Numbered from the stretch's first letter, positions 1 to 9,033 are shown. The stretch: DNA of 40,796 nucleotides from Thalassotalea litorea (GCF_005843925.1 NZ_VCBC01000021.1:1-40796); one strand, 5' to 3'. Notes: a model not told the origin generated them from the letters alone. Numbers and translations: made by a program.

Positions 1-247
1 CTGCAATCAAAGCCTTGTCTAAAAGCCTTTAAATTCTCACTGAGTGAGCAATAATTTAATGGGATTGGTATTATTTTATCACCTGCAATGCAATTTGATT
101 GCTAATTGAGTGCATATCGAGTGCAAACGCGTTGAAAGCTAAGGGAAGCGCTCGTGGTGGAAATCCTGTTTTTTTACTGATATCCAAAATGCCGTCTATC
201 CTTAAGTCAAGCTCAGCACTTCTGATCAATAATCGGTGATTTTCGGT

Positions 248-709
248 ATGTATCCTCAGGATTTCAAATCTCTTTGTAACGACATATTAAAAGAAGGACG
301 CCAACGACTGGCGATGAGTATGGGTATCGTCAGTCATATTCACGATGATCGCTATAAAATTGTCGCGATTTCTTCTCTAACCGGTGTTTTTGTCGCGGGA
401 GAAGATTTCCCCTTGAAAGATACCCATTGTCGCGACGTTTACGAACAACAAAAAACCATCGCACTCACCCAAATAGATGATATTCCTGGGCTTCAACTTC
501 ACCCCCTATATGACAGCCTTGCGCTAGAGGCATATATATCTTCACCGATTATTGTCGACAACAACGTCTGGGGGACGGTAAATTTTAGCTGCATGCAAGT
601 TCGAGAAAAACCATTCTCTGACAGTGACATTGCGTTTGTAGAAAATGCGGCAAGCTCAATTGCAAATGAACTTATCAGTTTTTCCAAGCCGATAATAATT
701 AATTGCTAA
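248..709 (+). CDS. GAF-domain protein
   Basis: Single small GAF-like sensory domain of about 153 residues. The fold signature is the run VSHIHDDRYKIVAISS (strand), then FPLKDTHCRDVY, the central ISSPIIVDNNVWGTVNFS strand pair, and a C-terminal helix beginning FSDSDIAFVENAASSI. GAF domains bind small ligands or redox cofactors. Here no output domain (kinase, GGDEF, HTH) is attached, so the protein would act alone or as a partner subunit. A GTG four codons upstream (236) is an alternative start; neither start has a clear Shine-Dalgarno, so the N-terminus is uncertain. The following gene is a permease 136 bp away, and nothing ties the two functionally. Confidence 0.75.
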   Translation: MYPQDFKSLCNDILKEGRQRLAMSMGIVSHIHDDRYKIVAISSLTGVFVAGEDFPLKDTHCRDVYEQQKTIALTQIDDIPGLQLHPLYDSLALEAYISSPIIVDNNVWGTVNFSCMQVREKPFSDSDIAFVENAASSIANELISFSKPIIINC

Positions 710-845
710 AGATTCCACTTCGCTTTTATACTCCGCGCGGTTAACACGGCCTGTTGCTATTCCTGTGTTTAAAACATTCCTTCCTTTACAACATTCCTCC
801 ATCCACGTAGGCTGTTTCGCACAAACTACCAATAAAGCCTGATGC

Positions 846-2189
846 ATGTCACAACAAAGCAACACTAATCACTCTCAAAAATTAGGATTCTGGACTGCCA
901 CCTCGGTAGTTACTGGCAGCATGATAGGCAGTGGCATATTCTTGTTACCCGCGTCTCTGGCGCACTTCGGTAGCATCAGCCTTGGCGGCTGGCTGTTTAC
1001 TGCCCTAGGCTCATTATCCCTAGCGTACGTTTTTGCCAAATTGTCCCAATATATTCGTGGCTCTGGGGGACAATACCTATACTGTCGGCAAGCATTCGGT
1101 CCATTAACCGGTTTTTTCACCGCCTGGGGCTACTGGCTTTGTGTGGTGTCGGCCAACGCTGCCATTGCCATCGCGTTAGTCAGTTATCTAACGGTATTTT
1201 TCCCGGCGTTAAAAGACTCTAACACCCTATCTATGCTAACGACGTTGGGCTGTATCTGGGGCCTCGCACTTATCAATATCCGCGGCGTCAAGCTTGCGGG
1301 CCAAGTGCAGTTATTGACCACCTTATTAAAACTTCTTCCCTTAGTTGCCATCGCTTTTATTGGCCTTTTTTACATCAACCCTGAGCATTTCCAGCCACTT
1401 AATTTAAGTGAACAATCGGATTTCTCAGCATTAACCGCAACAGCAGCCTTAACAATGTGGGCATTTGTCGGCATGGAAGCGGCCAACAACATTGCTGGTG
1501 AAATTAAAGATCCGGAAAAGAATGTAGCACGTGCGGCAATGCTCGGTACGTTAGTCAGTGCCGTAGTTTACATTTTTGGATTTATCGCAGTGATGGGAAT
1601 TATTCCTCCCGAAACACTACAGCAATCAAATGCGCCCTACGCAGAAACCGCGGCGTTTTTATGGGGCGATACCGGTTATTACCTGATTGCTGCCTGTGCG
1701 GTTATTTCATGTTTTGGTGCATTGAATGGCTGGACCCTTGCGGTTGCTCAAATTCCTTTGGCCGCAGCCAAAGAAAATATGTTTTTATCCACCTTTGGCA
1801 AACTGTCGAGATTTCAGACACCTGCAAACGGAATCATAATCTCAACGATACTGGTCAGCCTGTTAGTGCTGATGAACTATAACGAAAGCCTGATCGATCA
1901 ATTTACAATAGTGATCTTGCTGTCGACCTTAACCTCGGTATTGCCTTATTTGGTATCTTCCCTTGCCCACATAAAAATGTCCGGTAAAGATAGTATTCGC
2001 CATTCAAAAGTGAACACGACCATTACCAGTTTTGCCGCATTGTTTTCGGCCTGGATCATATACAGCATTGGGATGAAGACAGTAATATTTGGGGTTATCT
2101 TGCTGTTGGCAGGTTTCCCTATGTATTGGTATTTACAGCGAAAAAGCGCCAATCAATCCCTAAATGATAAAATCGTAGATACGCATTAA
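846..2189 (+). CDS. APC-superfamily amino acid permease (AdiC/PotE-like)
   Basis: A 447-residue inner-membrane transporter with about 12 hydrophobic segments. TM1 carries GSMIGSGIFLLP, the unwound-helix substrate motif of basic amino acid/polyamine antiporters. TM6 carries MWAFVGMEAANNIAGEIKDP, and TM8 carries the aromatic motif FGALNGWTLAVAQ; the tryptophans match those that line the AdiC arginine/agmatine site. The family usually exchanges an amino acid for its decarboxylation product. No decarboxylase gene is beside it, so the substrate is open (arginine, agmatine, putrescine, or a neutral amino acid). It is monocistronic, ending in a strong hairpin terminator. The ATG chosen has only a weak ribosome site. 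Confidence 0.85.
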   Translation: MSQQSNTNHSQKLGFWTATSVVTGSMIGSGIFLLPASLAHFGSISLGGWLFTALGSLSLAYVFAKLSQYIRGSGGQYLYCRQAFGPLTGFFTAWGYWLCVVSANAAIAIALVSYLTVFFPALKDSNTLSMLTTLGCIWGLALINIRGVKLAGQVQLLTTLLKLLPLVAIAFIGLFYINPEHFQPLNLSEQSDFSALTATAALTMWAFVGMEAANNIAGEIKDPEKNVARAAMLGTLVSAVVYIFGFIAVMGIIPPETLQQSNAPYAETAAFLWGDTGYYLIAACAVISCFGALNGWTLAVAQIPLAAAKENMFLSTFGKLSRFQTPANGIIISTILVSLLVLMNYNESLIDQFTIVILLSTLTSVLPYLVSSLAHIKMSGKDSIRHSKVNTTITSFAALFSAWIIYSIGMKTVIFGVILLLAGFPMYWYLQRKSANQSLNDKIVDTH

Positions 2190-2241
2190 GTAACGGATTT
2201 AAACTACTTTAGAAAAGTTTAATCGATAGAACAACAAAAAA

Positions 2242-2279
2242 GGCGATGTGTTGAAACCAACAATCATCGCCCTTTTTTT
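2242..2279 (+). terminator. Rho-independent terminator, probably bidirectional
   Basis: GGCGATG (2242-2248) pairs with CATCGCC (2265-2271), and seven T follow. The run of A just before the stem gives a T-run on the other strand, so it may also stop the convergent PEP-CTERM gene at 2457. Confidence 0.85.
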
Positions 2280-2282
2280 CTT

Positions 2283-2306
2283 AGCTATTTAGCTATTTAG
2301 CTATTT
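2283..2306. repeat. Three tandem copies of an 8-bp unit
   Basis: AGCTATTT is repeated exactly three times just after the terminator. It is a short slippage-prone tract with no visible function. Confidence 0.8.
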
Positions 2307-2456
2307 TTACCAAGCCTGTTAATGGTTAAGAACTTAACAAATAACAGCCTAAAGCTATTTACTTTCAAACGTCGACCAGCGCCGTTATCTTTTGGGTTTT
2401 GAAAAATAGGCCCGCTTAATTAAGGCCCACGACTAGCCCCACCACCAGACCCGGAA

Positions 2457-3098
2457 CTATTGAGAGCGACGATATTTCATCCCGCCAATTCCCAACAGAG
2501 CCGCCGCAAATAACAGCATGGTGCCAGGTTCAGGGATCCCTTGCGGTGGTTCACCAATAAAGAACGTTAGTGACTCTAAGTATCCCGTAAATTGGTCGGT
2601 GGCACCTGCGATAGTGAATGCGCTACCGGATAAAGGCACATCTAACGCGGAACCCACTTCGTAATATAAGGCTGTATCCAAAATACCACCCGCTACGAGT
2701 ACGAGTCCGTCGGCCATTTCCTGATGACCATCTAGGCCCATCAAACCATTGAAGCTAATGCCCGTTATGGTTACTGCTTCGTTGAAAGAGAGGATCAGTA
2801 CATCGCCGTAGGCTAAATTGTCGCCATCAGCCGCACTGTCGACACCGAGGCCACCATTCGCGGGGAAATCCTGAATGACTATTTCCTGGCTTGTCACAAT
2901 GAGTTCAAGACCAAAATAGCTAAAGGACAAGCCCATGCCTTCACCAACAATATCCGACGAGACTAAATCAAAAATGAAGGTTAAAGAACCATCTTCATTT
3001 TCGATATAATCGGTTTGTCCGGGGATCACAGCACCAAAACTTTGGGCTGACAAAAAGGTCAAGCAGGTTGCAAAAATTAGTTTTTTGAGAAGTTTCAT
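2457..3098 (-). CDS. PEP-CTERM sorted exported protein, copy 1
   Basis: A 213-residue secreted protein. The N-terminus is a signal peptide (MKLLKKLIFATCLTFLSAQSFGA). The C-terminus is a full PEP-CTERM signal: PEPGT, a hydrophobic segment (MLLFAAALLGIGG), then the basic tail KYRRSQ. In this family an exosortase recognises the signal and cleaves it during export to the surface or matrix. The central part is acidic and strand-rich with the motif NGLMGLDGHQEMADG; its function is unknown. It is clearly paralogous to the gene at 9034-9666 (shared DLVSSDI/DLVTSDI, VIQDFPANGGLG/VIQDEPSDGGLG, GHxEMADG, FFIGEPPxGxPEPGT). A ribosome site (AGGAGAG) precedes the ATG. No exosortase gene is in the window. 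Confidence 0.85.
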   Translation of the reverse strand: MKLLKKLIFATCLTFLSAQSFGAVIPGQTDYIENEDGSLTFIFDLVSSDIVGEGMGLSFSYFGLELIVTSQEIVIQDFPANGGLGVDSAADGDNLAYGDVLILSFNEAVTITGISFNGLMGLDGHQEMADGLVLVAGGILDTALYYEVGSALDVPLSGSAFTIAGATDQFTGYLESLTFFIGEPPQGIPEPGTMLLFAAALLGIGGMKYRRSQ

Positions 3099-3337
3099 GA
3101 ACTCTCCTTACTGAACATTAATTAATGACAAAAATTCAAGGAGGTATTTATTGGTGTTATTAACCTGAACAATCGTACCGCGCTTGCTCTGCAAGCCACT
3201 ATCCAATGCAGGAACTGCACCACTTTAATAACTTTTTTATTTAAATCTAATTATCAATACGTTACAAATTACTGATAAATAACTTATTACAATGAAGTGT
3301 CAATTTGTAAAAGACTCTGACATAAGACGCGGAGTCA

Positions 3338-4055
3338 AATCTAACGCAAACGCAGATCCCCACTTTCGTGAGAATGACGGAACAAAGTGCCAGCTAAAGC
3401 TCTAAAGGTGACAAACACAGCTAAAAACACTGTGTTAGGGTGACGGCCGCAGCAAACAACACTGCGTCTGGTGACAAATTGAACTGAAGTTCTCTTAGGG
3501 TGACTACCCTTGCCGTCATTCCCAGACACTACTGGGAATTTAATGCAAAAGCAGATCCCCACTTTCGTGAGGATGACGGTGGGAGTTAGGGTGACGGCAG
3601 GGGCAGTGCCCGTTTGGCTTTTAACCGACGAAGTCGTCCACCCAAAAACCTGCAGGGACTAAGGTTTTATCCACCCGACGAAGTCCTCCACCCAAAAACC
3701 TGCAGGGACTAGGGTTTTATCCACCCGCGCAGCCTTCTCGTCATTCCCAGACACTACTGGGAATCTAACGCAAAAGCAGATCCCCACTTTCGTGAGGATG
3801 ACGGAGGGAGTTAGGATGACGGCTGGGGCAGTGCCTGCTAGGCTTTTAACCGGCGAAGTCCTCCACCCAAAAACCCGCCAGGGCTAGGGTTTTATCCACC
3901 CGCGCAGCCTTCTCGTCATTCCCAGACACTACTGGGAATCTAACGCAAAAGCAGATCCCCACTTTCGTGAGGATGACGGTGGGAGTTAGGATGACGGTGG
4001 GAGTTAGGATGACGGTGGGAGTTAGGATGACGGTGGGAGTTAGGATGACGGTGGT
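3338..4055. repeat. Composite intergenic repeat block with hairpin-GGTGAC array
   Basis: About 720 bp of nested repeats. A 63-bp element with terminal inverted arms GTCATTCC/GGATGAC and an internal hairpin (ATTCCCAG..CTGGGAAT) occurs at 3515-3577, 3740-3802 and 3915-3977, with a partial copy at 3338-3378. A 50-bp module beginning GACGAAGTC starts at 3627, 3677 and 3852 and holds an AAAACC..GGTTTT hairpin. Copies B and C lie 175 bp apart; A and B lie 225 bp apart because the 50-bp module is doubled. At 3414-3504, short hairpins (AACACAG/CTGTGTT, CGCAG/CTGCG, GAACT/AGTTC) are each followed by GGTGAC or GGGTGAC. The block is not coding. Confidence 0.9.
3971..4055. repeat. 18-bp tandem repeat
   Basis: Four exact copies of GGATGACGGTGGGAGTTA (3971-4042) and a partial fifth. 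It starts from the right arm (GGATGAC) of the last 63-bp element, so it looks like an expansion of that end. The 18-bp period is divisible by three, but no open gene uses it. Confidence 0.95.
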
Positions 4056-4105
4056 GAGGTACTTGGATGACGACAGTGCGATTGAGAATGTACCCTCATA
4101 GCTCG

Positions 4106-4999
4106 TTAATCGGCCAGCTGTTGTTTAAAACACTCGATCAAACACTCGATATTGGCGGTGCCAACATAATTTGGCCGAATCAAAAATGCCAGTGTCCGGT
4201 GAGGCCCAGGTTCATTAAGATGCACGGCTTTAAGCTCGCTGCTATTTGTCACAAGTGCGTCTAATGCCATTTCTGGGACGATTGTCGTACCAAGCTGACC
4301 CGCCACCATTTGCACCAATGTCGTTAAACTTGTAGCACTAAGTCCCCGATTATTGGAACTCACGGGCAAGTGACAAGCCGCCAACGCATGCTCTTTTAAA
4401 CAATGCCCGTCCTTTAGCAACAACAAGTGGGATAATTCCATTTCATCGGAACGAATTTCCTGTCGCTGCGCCAATTTATCTTCTTTGTTGGTGATCCAGT
4501 AGAAATCTTCTTGCCAAAATTCAAAGGCGATTAACCCATCATGGGGATAAGGTAAGGCTAAAATTGCCGTATCAAGTTCGCCGCGGCGCACCATATCAAC
4601 CAGAACATTGGACTTGTCTTCGACAATTCGCAATTGCGATTGAGGATACTGTTGGCGTACACCGGGTAAAACCTTGGGTAATAAATACGGGGCGATCGTC
4701 GGTATCACGCCAATACTCATTGGTGCGGACAACGGCTGTTTATGCATTTTTGACAGCAAATACAATTCATCGACATCCAGCTTTATTTTTCTTGCCTGCT
4801 GTAAAATTCCCTTCCCTAACTCTGTAACCAGCACTTTTTTGTTATCCCGTTCAAAAATGCTTACCCCGAGTTGCTTCTCCAGCTCATTTATTGCGGTGCT
4901 TAATGCCGATTGTGAGACCGCACAGTGATCCGCAGCATTCTTAAAATGTAAGAACTTTTCCACCGCCAGTGCATATTTAATTTGTTTTAACGAGATCAT
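4106..4999 (-). CDS. oxyR: Hydrogen peroxide sensor/activator OxyR
   Basis: A 297-residue LysR-family regulator. The N-terminal winged helix-turn-helix covers residues 1-60 (FKNAADHCAVSQSALSTAINELEKQLG). The sensing domain holds the redox pair Cys200 and Cys209 in KDGHCLKEHALAACH, nine residues apart as in E. coli OxyR (Cys199/Cys208). Peroxide forms the disulfide, and the protein then activates catalase/peroxidase genes. It lies divergent from ahpC with 148 bp between, the classic arrangement for direct control. Length is typical of the family (about 300). The product call is firm. Confidence 0.95.
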   Translation of the reverse strand: MISLKQIKYALAVEKFLHFKNAADHCAVSQSALSTAINELEKQLGVSIFERDNKKVLVTELGKGILQQARKIKLDVDELYLLSKMHKQPLSAPMSIGVIPTIAPYLLPKVLPGVRQQYPQSQLRIVEDKSNVLVDMVRRGELDTAILALPYPHDGLIAFEFWQEDFYWITNKEDKLAQRQEIRSDEMELSHLLLLKDGHCLKEHALAACHLPVSSNNRGLSATSLTTLVQMVAGQLGTTIVPEMALDALVTNSSELKAVHLNEPGPHRTLAFLIRPNYVGTANIECLIECFKQQLAD

Positions 5000-5147
5000 A
5001 TAAACTCATAGTTCTATAAAACTGATTATTAAATTCTATTTAATTAATTTTATTAATCAAGCGAAAATCACTAATCTGTGTTCATCGAGTCGGGGCATCC
5101 CGAACAGTTAACCGTAATTTCAAGCACGACAAAAGAGGAAAACAACA
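5000..5147. promoter_or_regulatory. oxyR-ahpC divergent promoter region with possible OxyR half-sites
   Basis: AT-rich spacer between divergent genes. CTAT occurs at 5014-5017 and 5036-5039, 22 bp apart, which is the spacing of alternate elements in the OxyR pattern (ATAG-N7-CTAT repeated). The two other elements are degenerate (ATTA at 5025; no match at 5003). Binding here is expected from the gene order, but the exact site is uncertain. The ribosome site for ahpC is AAGAGGAAAA. Confidence 0.4.
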
Positions 5148-5711
5148 ATGGCTAAAATCAATCAATCTATCCCAGAATTTAAAGCGGAAGCGTTTCATAA
5201 TGGCGAGTTCAAAACCATTAGCAGTGATGATGTGAAAGGCAAGTGGTCGATCTTTTTATTCTATCCGGCGGACTTCACGTTTGTATGCCCAACCGAGTTA
5301 GAAGATATGGCAAATCACTATGATGAGTTACAACAGCTTGGTGTTGAAGTTTATGCGGTATCCACTGACACTCACTTCTCTCACAAAGCCTGGCATGACA
5401 CCAGCGAAGCGATTGGTAAAATCAGATTTCCGATGCTTGGCGACCAAACCGGTCACATCACTCGTGGCTTTGATGTGATGATCGAAGAAGATCACATGGC
5501 AATGCGCGGTACCTTTCTGGCTGACCCTGACGGCATTATTCAGGTGGCAGAAATTCACAACGGTGGTATCGGACGCAGTGCCAAAGACATGGTTCGTAAA
5601 GTGAAAGCGGCACAATATGTACGTGAAAATGATGGCGAAGTATGCCCGGCGGCGTGGGAGCAAGGGGAAGAGACCTTAACCCCAAGTCTGGATTTAGTTG
5701 GCAAAATTTAA
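5148..5711 (+). CDS. ahpC: Alkyl hydroperoxide reductase peroxiredoxin subunit
   Basis: A 187-residue typical 2-Cys peroxiredoxin, the same size as E. coli AhpC. The peroxidatic Cys47 is in DFTFVCPTE and the resolving Cys166 in EVCPAAW near the C-terminus. It reduces H2O2 and organic peroxides in the cytoplasm and is re-reduced by AhpF, encoded next. A strong ribosome site precedes the ATG. It is expected to be induced through the divergent oxyR. Confidence 0.97.
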   Translation: MAKINQSIPEFKAEAFHNGEFKTISSDDVKGKWSIFLFYPADFTFVCPTELEDMANHYDELQQLGVEVYAVSTDTHFSHKAWHDTSEAIGKIRFPMLGDQTGHITRGFDVMIEEDHMAMRGTFLADPDGIIQVAEIHNGGIGRSAKDMVRKVKAAQYVRENDGEVCPAAWEQGEETLTPSLDLVGKI

Positions 5712-5732
5712 TTCCCGACAAACCGTCTAATC

Positions 5733-5754
5733 AAGCGGGCTATTCGGCTCGCTT
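5733..5754 (+). promoter_or_regulatory. Intercistronic hairpin between ahpC and ahpF
   Basis: AAGCGGGC (5733-5740) pairs with GCTCGCTT (5747-5754) with one G-U pair and a 6-nt loop, followed by a T-rich but interrupted tract. It could act as a partial terminator or a 3' stabiliser that raises AhpC over AhpF. This role is inferred from position and structure. Confidence 0.5.
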
Positions 5755-5785
5755 ACTTTCTTACTTTACCCGGAATGTAAAACCT

Positions 5786-7345
5786 ATGCTTAATAACGAT
5801 ATTCTAAATGCTCTAAAGGCTTACACGAAAACCATGACAAATAACGTCACCCTGGTTATGCAACCGGGTGAACATCCAAAACGTCAGGAGTTGGAGGAGT
5901 TTCTGGAGAAACTCTGTTCAGTCAGCGAAAATCTGAACTGGCAAATCAGTCACTTTGATCTCGGATTAAACAGTCCACTAAGTTTCGCAATACAAGTGAA
6001 TGATGAGCTCAATGGCGTCGTTTTTTCTGGGATCCCAGCGGGACACGAATTCAATTCTCTGATCTTAGCGATTCTGCAATCTTCAGGGACTGCATTAAAG
6101 CTCGATAGCAGCCTGCAAAGCCTGATCAAATCCGTTGCAGAACCTCTGCACTTTGAAGTATTTGTCAGTCTGTCATGCCACAATTGCCCGGATGTCGTAC
6201 AGGCATTAAATCAGTTTGCGATGTTAAACCCACAGATCAGTAGTGAAATGATCGACGGTGGTTTATATCCAGACATTATAGAGTCGCGCAATATTCAGGG
6301 CGTCCCAAGTGTTTATCTAAACGGTGAACCGTTTGCAAACGGCAAGGTTGATACCGCAATCCTTATTGAAAAATTGCAAACACACCTGGGTGAAAACTTT
6401 AAAGCGTCTGCTTCGATCGAACAGAGCCCCACGCAGGACGTAACTGTTATTGGCGGCGGACCCGCAGGCGTTTCAGCAGCGATTTACAGTGCCCGTAAAG
6501 GCCTGAAGGTAACATTGATTGCCGACCGCATTGGTGGTCAGGTAAAAGATACTGTGGGGATTGAAAACCTGATTTCCGTTTCAAAAACTACCGGTAGCGA
6601 ACTGACCAACAACCTTATTGCGCATATGAATGATTATACGATCAATCTCAAAGAGCATATTCGCGTCGACAAAATCGAAAAAGGTGACGTCAAAACACTA
6701 ACCCTGTCCAGTGGAGAAGTGTTAACGACGAAAACCCTGATCATTGCCACCGGAGCAAAATGGCGAGAACTCGGTGTCGAAGGTGAAAAAGAAAATATTG
6801 GTCAGGGCGTCGCCTACTGTCCACACTGTGATGGTCCGTTTTTTAAAGGCAAAGATGTCGCGGTAATTGGCGGTGGTAATTCAGGTGTCGAAGCGGCTTT
6901 GGATTTGGCTGGTATGGTAAAAAGCGTCACCTTATTCGAATTTTTGCCAGAACTTAAAGCGGATAAAGTATTAGTCGAAAAAGCCGAACAAAGTGCCAAC
7001 ATTAAGATAATAAAGAGTGCGAAAACGGAAAAAGTGCTGAGTGATGGCACTAAGGTCACCGGGCTACGTTATCAAGATCGGAATACCGAAGAAATAATGG
7101 ATGTCGATTTGGACGGTATTTTTGTGCAAATTGGTTTAGTGCCTAATTCGGAATTTGTCAGCAATCTGGTTGAGCGCAACAACTTTGGTGAGATCATTAT
7201 TGATGAAAAAGGGCAAACGTCAGAGCCTGGGGTCTTTGCCTGTGGCGATGTCACTACAGTTCCCTATAAGCAAATAGTGATTGCAATGGGCGAAGGTTCT
7301 AAAGCCTCATTATCCGCCTTTGACTACCTGCTGCGAGCGGCGTAA
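5786..7345 (+). CDS. ahpF: Alkyl hydroperoxide reductase flavoprotein subunit
   Basis: A 519-residue flavoprotein (E. coli AhpF 521). The N-terminal thioredoxin-like tandem carries the active CHNC at residues 131-134. The FAD-binding motif is GGGPAGVSAAIYSARKG, the NAD(P)H motif is GGGNSGVEAALDLAG, and the redox CPHC lies between them, as in thioredoxin reductase. Electrons pass from NADH through FAD and both disulfides to AhpC. The ATG at 5786 was chosen because the upstream in-frame codons overlap ahpC and lack similarity to AhpF, and the resulting length matches the family. It lies 74 bp after ahpC in the same operon. Confidence 0.96.
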   Translation: MLNNDILNALKAYTKTMTNNVTLVMQPGEHPKRQELEEFLEKLCSVSENLNWQISHFDLGLNSPLSFAIQVNDELNGVVFSGIPAGHEFNSLILAILQSSGTALKLDSSLQSLIKSVAEPLHFEVFVSLSCHNCPDVVQALNQFAMLNPQISSEMIDGGLYPDIIESRNIQGVPSVYLNGEPFANGKVDTAILIEKLQTHLGENFKASASIEQSPTQDVTVIGGGPAGVSAAIYSARKGLKVTLIADRIGGQVKDTVGIENLISVSKTTGSELTNNLIAHMNDYTINLKEHIRVDKIEKGDVKTLTLSSGEVLTTKTLIIATGAKWRELGVEGEKENIGQGVAYCPHCDGPFFKGKDVAVIGGGNSGVEAALDLAGMVKSVTLFEFLPELKADKVLVEKAEQSANIKIIKSAKTEKVLSDGTKVTGLRYQDRNTEEIMDVDLDGIFVQIGLVPNSEFVSNLVERNNFGEIIIDEKGQTSEPGVFACGDVTTVPYKQIVIAMGEGSKASLSAFDYLLRAA

Positions 7346-7360
7346 CCCCAAAACCAATGC

Positions 7361-7398
7361 AAGTTGGCTGTTTCGAAAAAGAAATGGCCAACTTTTTT
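7361..7398 (+). terminator. Terminator of the ahpCF operon
   Basis: AAGTTGGC (7361-7368) pairs exactly with GCCAACTT (7387-7394), followed by T-rich sequence. It lies 16 bp after the ahpF stop. Confidence 0.85.
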
Positions 7399-7505
7399 GT
7401 TTCTGAACGAGTTTCTTGATTGTATTTTCTGGTTTGTATTTTCTTCATTAAAGTTTGCGCTAAGCTTAATCTTAAGTACTGGTTTTTATCCCATCAAAAA
7501 CAGCC

Positions 7506-8945
7506 ATGAAGTCTTTCCCTGCCCTGTATTTCAGTAATCTGTTATTAGCCATCGGCACTGGCTTATTGACCACATATCTCGCTCTGTACTTAACCAAAAG
7601 TAATGTTAATGCATTTTGGATTGGCTTGTTGATGAGTAGCTATTATGCTGGCTTGCTGACTGGCTCTAAAATGGGGTATCTGTTAATCAAACAGGTGGGA
7701 CATATACGAGCCTACGCTGCAAGTACCGGAATGATAATTGCCTGTTGTGCCGTCCACGCGTTAAATGATCACATTTTGGTATGGCTGGCCATTCGCTTTA
7801 TCTTTGGCATCGGCATGATGTGCAACTTTATGATTTTAGAAAGCTGGTTAAATGAACAAGCAGAACCAGAACAACGAGGACGATTATTCGCCTTTTATAT
7901 GATTACCGCTTATTTAGGCATGGTCATTGGGCAGTATACAATTTCCTGGTTTAGTGACCTCGGAACTGAGCCATTGTTAATGGTTATTATTTGCATATCC
8001 CTTTGCATTATCCCCATCGCCACCACAAGGCGGATCCACCCATCGCCGTTAAAAGAAACCCATTTTAGTGTCCTTTCGTATTGGCGAAAAACACCACAGG
8101 CGCTGACCACCATTCTTTTTTCTAGCATGATTATCGCCAGTTTTTACGGCCTATCTCCGGTATTGATGAAAGACACTGGATTTAATGCTCAGCAGATTGC
8201 TTTGGTCATGAGTTGCACCGTTCTCGCAGGGCTTATTGCACAATGGCCAATGGGAATATTATCTGATAAATTTTCGCGAAGTGTGTTAATACGCATCAAT
8301 GTGTTGTGTCTGACGTTTATCTGCATCGGAATTTTCATTGTCCCCTTTACCTTTACCCATATGATTTTGCTAAGTTCATTGTTTGGCTTGTTTGCATTTT
8401 CTCTTTATCCGCTTGCATCGGCACTCGCAAATTCTCGTGTTGAGCAGGGAGACAGGGTTGGAGTGTCTTCCGCGCTCTTAATGACGTTTGGGGTTGGTGC
8501 CGGCTTTGGTACACCTTTAATCGCCAAGGCGATGGACATTTTTGGCTATGTATTGCTGTATGGGATCATGGCGAGTATTTCCACAGTTCTATTGATTTTA
8601 TTGATATTTATGAATACTCGTCTGCGAACTGAAACCCCCGAAAATAGTGAATATGTCGTCACCACATCCGATCTTAGCTCATCGCCTCTTGCTGCATCGT
8701 TTGACCCTCGTATTGACGAAGAAGTTGCCCATGAGCAATTGCTGGATGAAAAACTAGAAATGGATGTTGAGCAAGAAATGAATTCTGAAAATGTGAAGAA
8801 TACAGAAGATGCCAGATGTGAAACTGATTTGAATACAGGCTTGGCTGAGGATTTAGCTGAGAAGTTCAAGAACAATAAAGACAATAAAGACAATAAAGAC
8901 AATAAAGACAATGATGACGATACGCCAGACAATAAAAAAGAGTGA
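7506..8945 (+). CDS. MFS transporter (YcaD-like) with acidic repeat tail
   Basis: A 479-residue major facilitator protein of about 12 TM helices. The opening FPALYFSNLLLAIGTGLLTTYLALYL and the AEPEQRGRLFAFYMITAYLGMVIGQ loop resemble the YcaD/UMF group of putative drug or metabolite exporters; the substrate is unknown. The transporter core ends near residue 380. About 100 further residues are strongly charged and low-complexity, ending with repeated NKD units encoded by a 9-bp tandem repeat. The tail is probably cytoplasmic. The stop codon sits inside the terminator stem. Confidence 0.8.
   Translation: MKSFPALYFSNLLLAIGTGLLTTYLALYLTKSNVNAFWIGLLMSSYYAGLLTGSKMGYLLIKQVGHIRAYAASTGMIIACCAVHALNDHILVWLAIRFIFGIGMMCNFMILESWLNEQAEPEQRGRLFAFYMITAYLGMVIGQYTISWFSDLGTEPLLMVIICISLCIIPIATTRRIHPSPLKETHFSVLSYWRKTPQALTTILFSSMIIASFYGLSPVLMKDTGFNAQQIALVMSCTVLAGLIAQWPMGILSDKFSRSVLIRINVLCLTFICIGIFIVPFTFTHMILLSSLFGLFAFSLYPLASALANSRVEQGDRVGVSSALLMTFGVGAGFGTPLIAKAMDIFGYVLLYGIMASISTVLLILLIFMNTRLRTETPENSEYVVTTSDLSSSPLAASFDPRIDEEVAHEQLLDEKLEMDVEQEMNSENVKNTEDARCETDLNTGLAEDLAEKFKNNKDNKDNKDNKDNDDDTPDNKKE
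8874..8909 (+). repeat. 9-bp in-frame tandem repeat
   Basis: Four exact copies of AATAAAGAC encode NKD repeats at the extreme C-terminus of the MFS protein. Copy-number change would lengthen or shorten the tail by three residues without a frameshift. Confidence 0.95.
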
Positions 8946-8965
8946 GACTTTAGGCTCACTCTTTT
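8936..8965. terminator. Bidirectional terminator overlapping a stop codon
   Basis: GAGTGAG (8940-8946) pairs with CTCACTC (8955-8961), with A-run before and T-run after. The TGA of the MFS gene is part of the left arm. It can serve both the MFS gene and the convergent PEP-CTERM gene ending at 9034. Confidence 0.85.
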
Positions 8966-9033
8966 ATCGATTGTTTACTTAAAATTGAATGACAACACAA
9001 ATTATAAGTTGTATCCAACTTAAGGTTTATTGC

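Noticed and set aside
3341..3562. 73-codon minus-strand reading frame
   Set aside because: It lies wholly inside the hairpin/63-bp repeat block, and its codons follow the repeats.
5000..5147. Complete four-element OxyR site
   Set aside because: Only two CTAT elements have the right spacing; the other two elements do not match, so only a possible site is reported.
8546..8959. 137-codon serine/leucine-rich minus-strand frame
   Set aside because: Antisense to the acidic repeat tail of the MFS gene; its composition is a mirror of that repeat.
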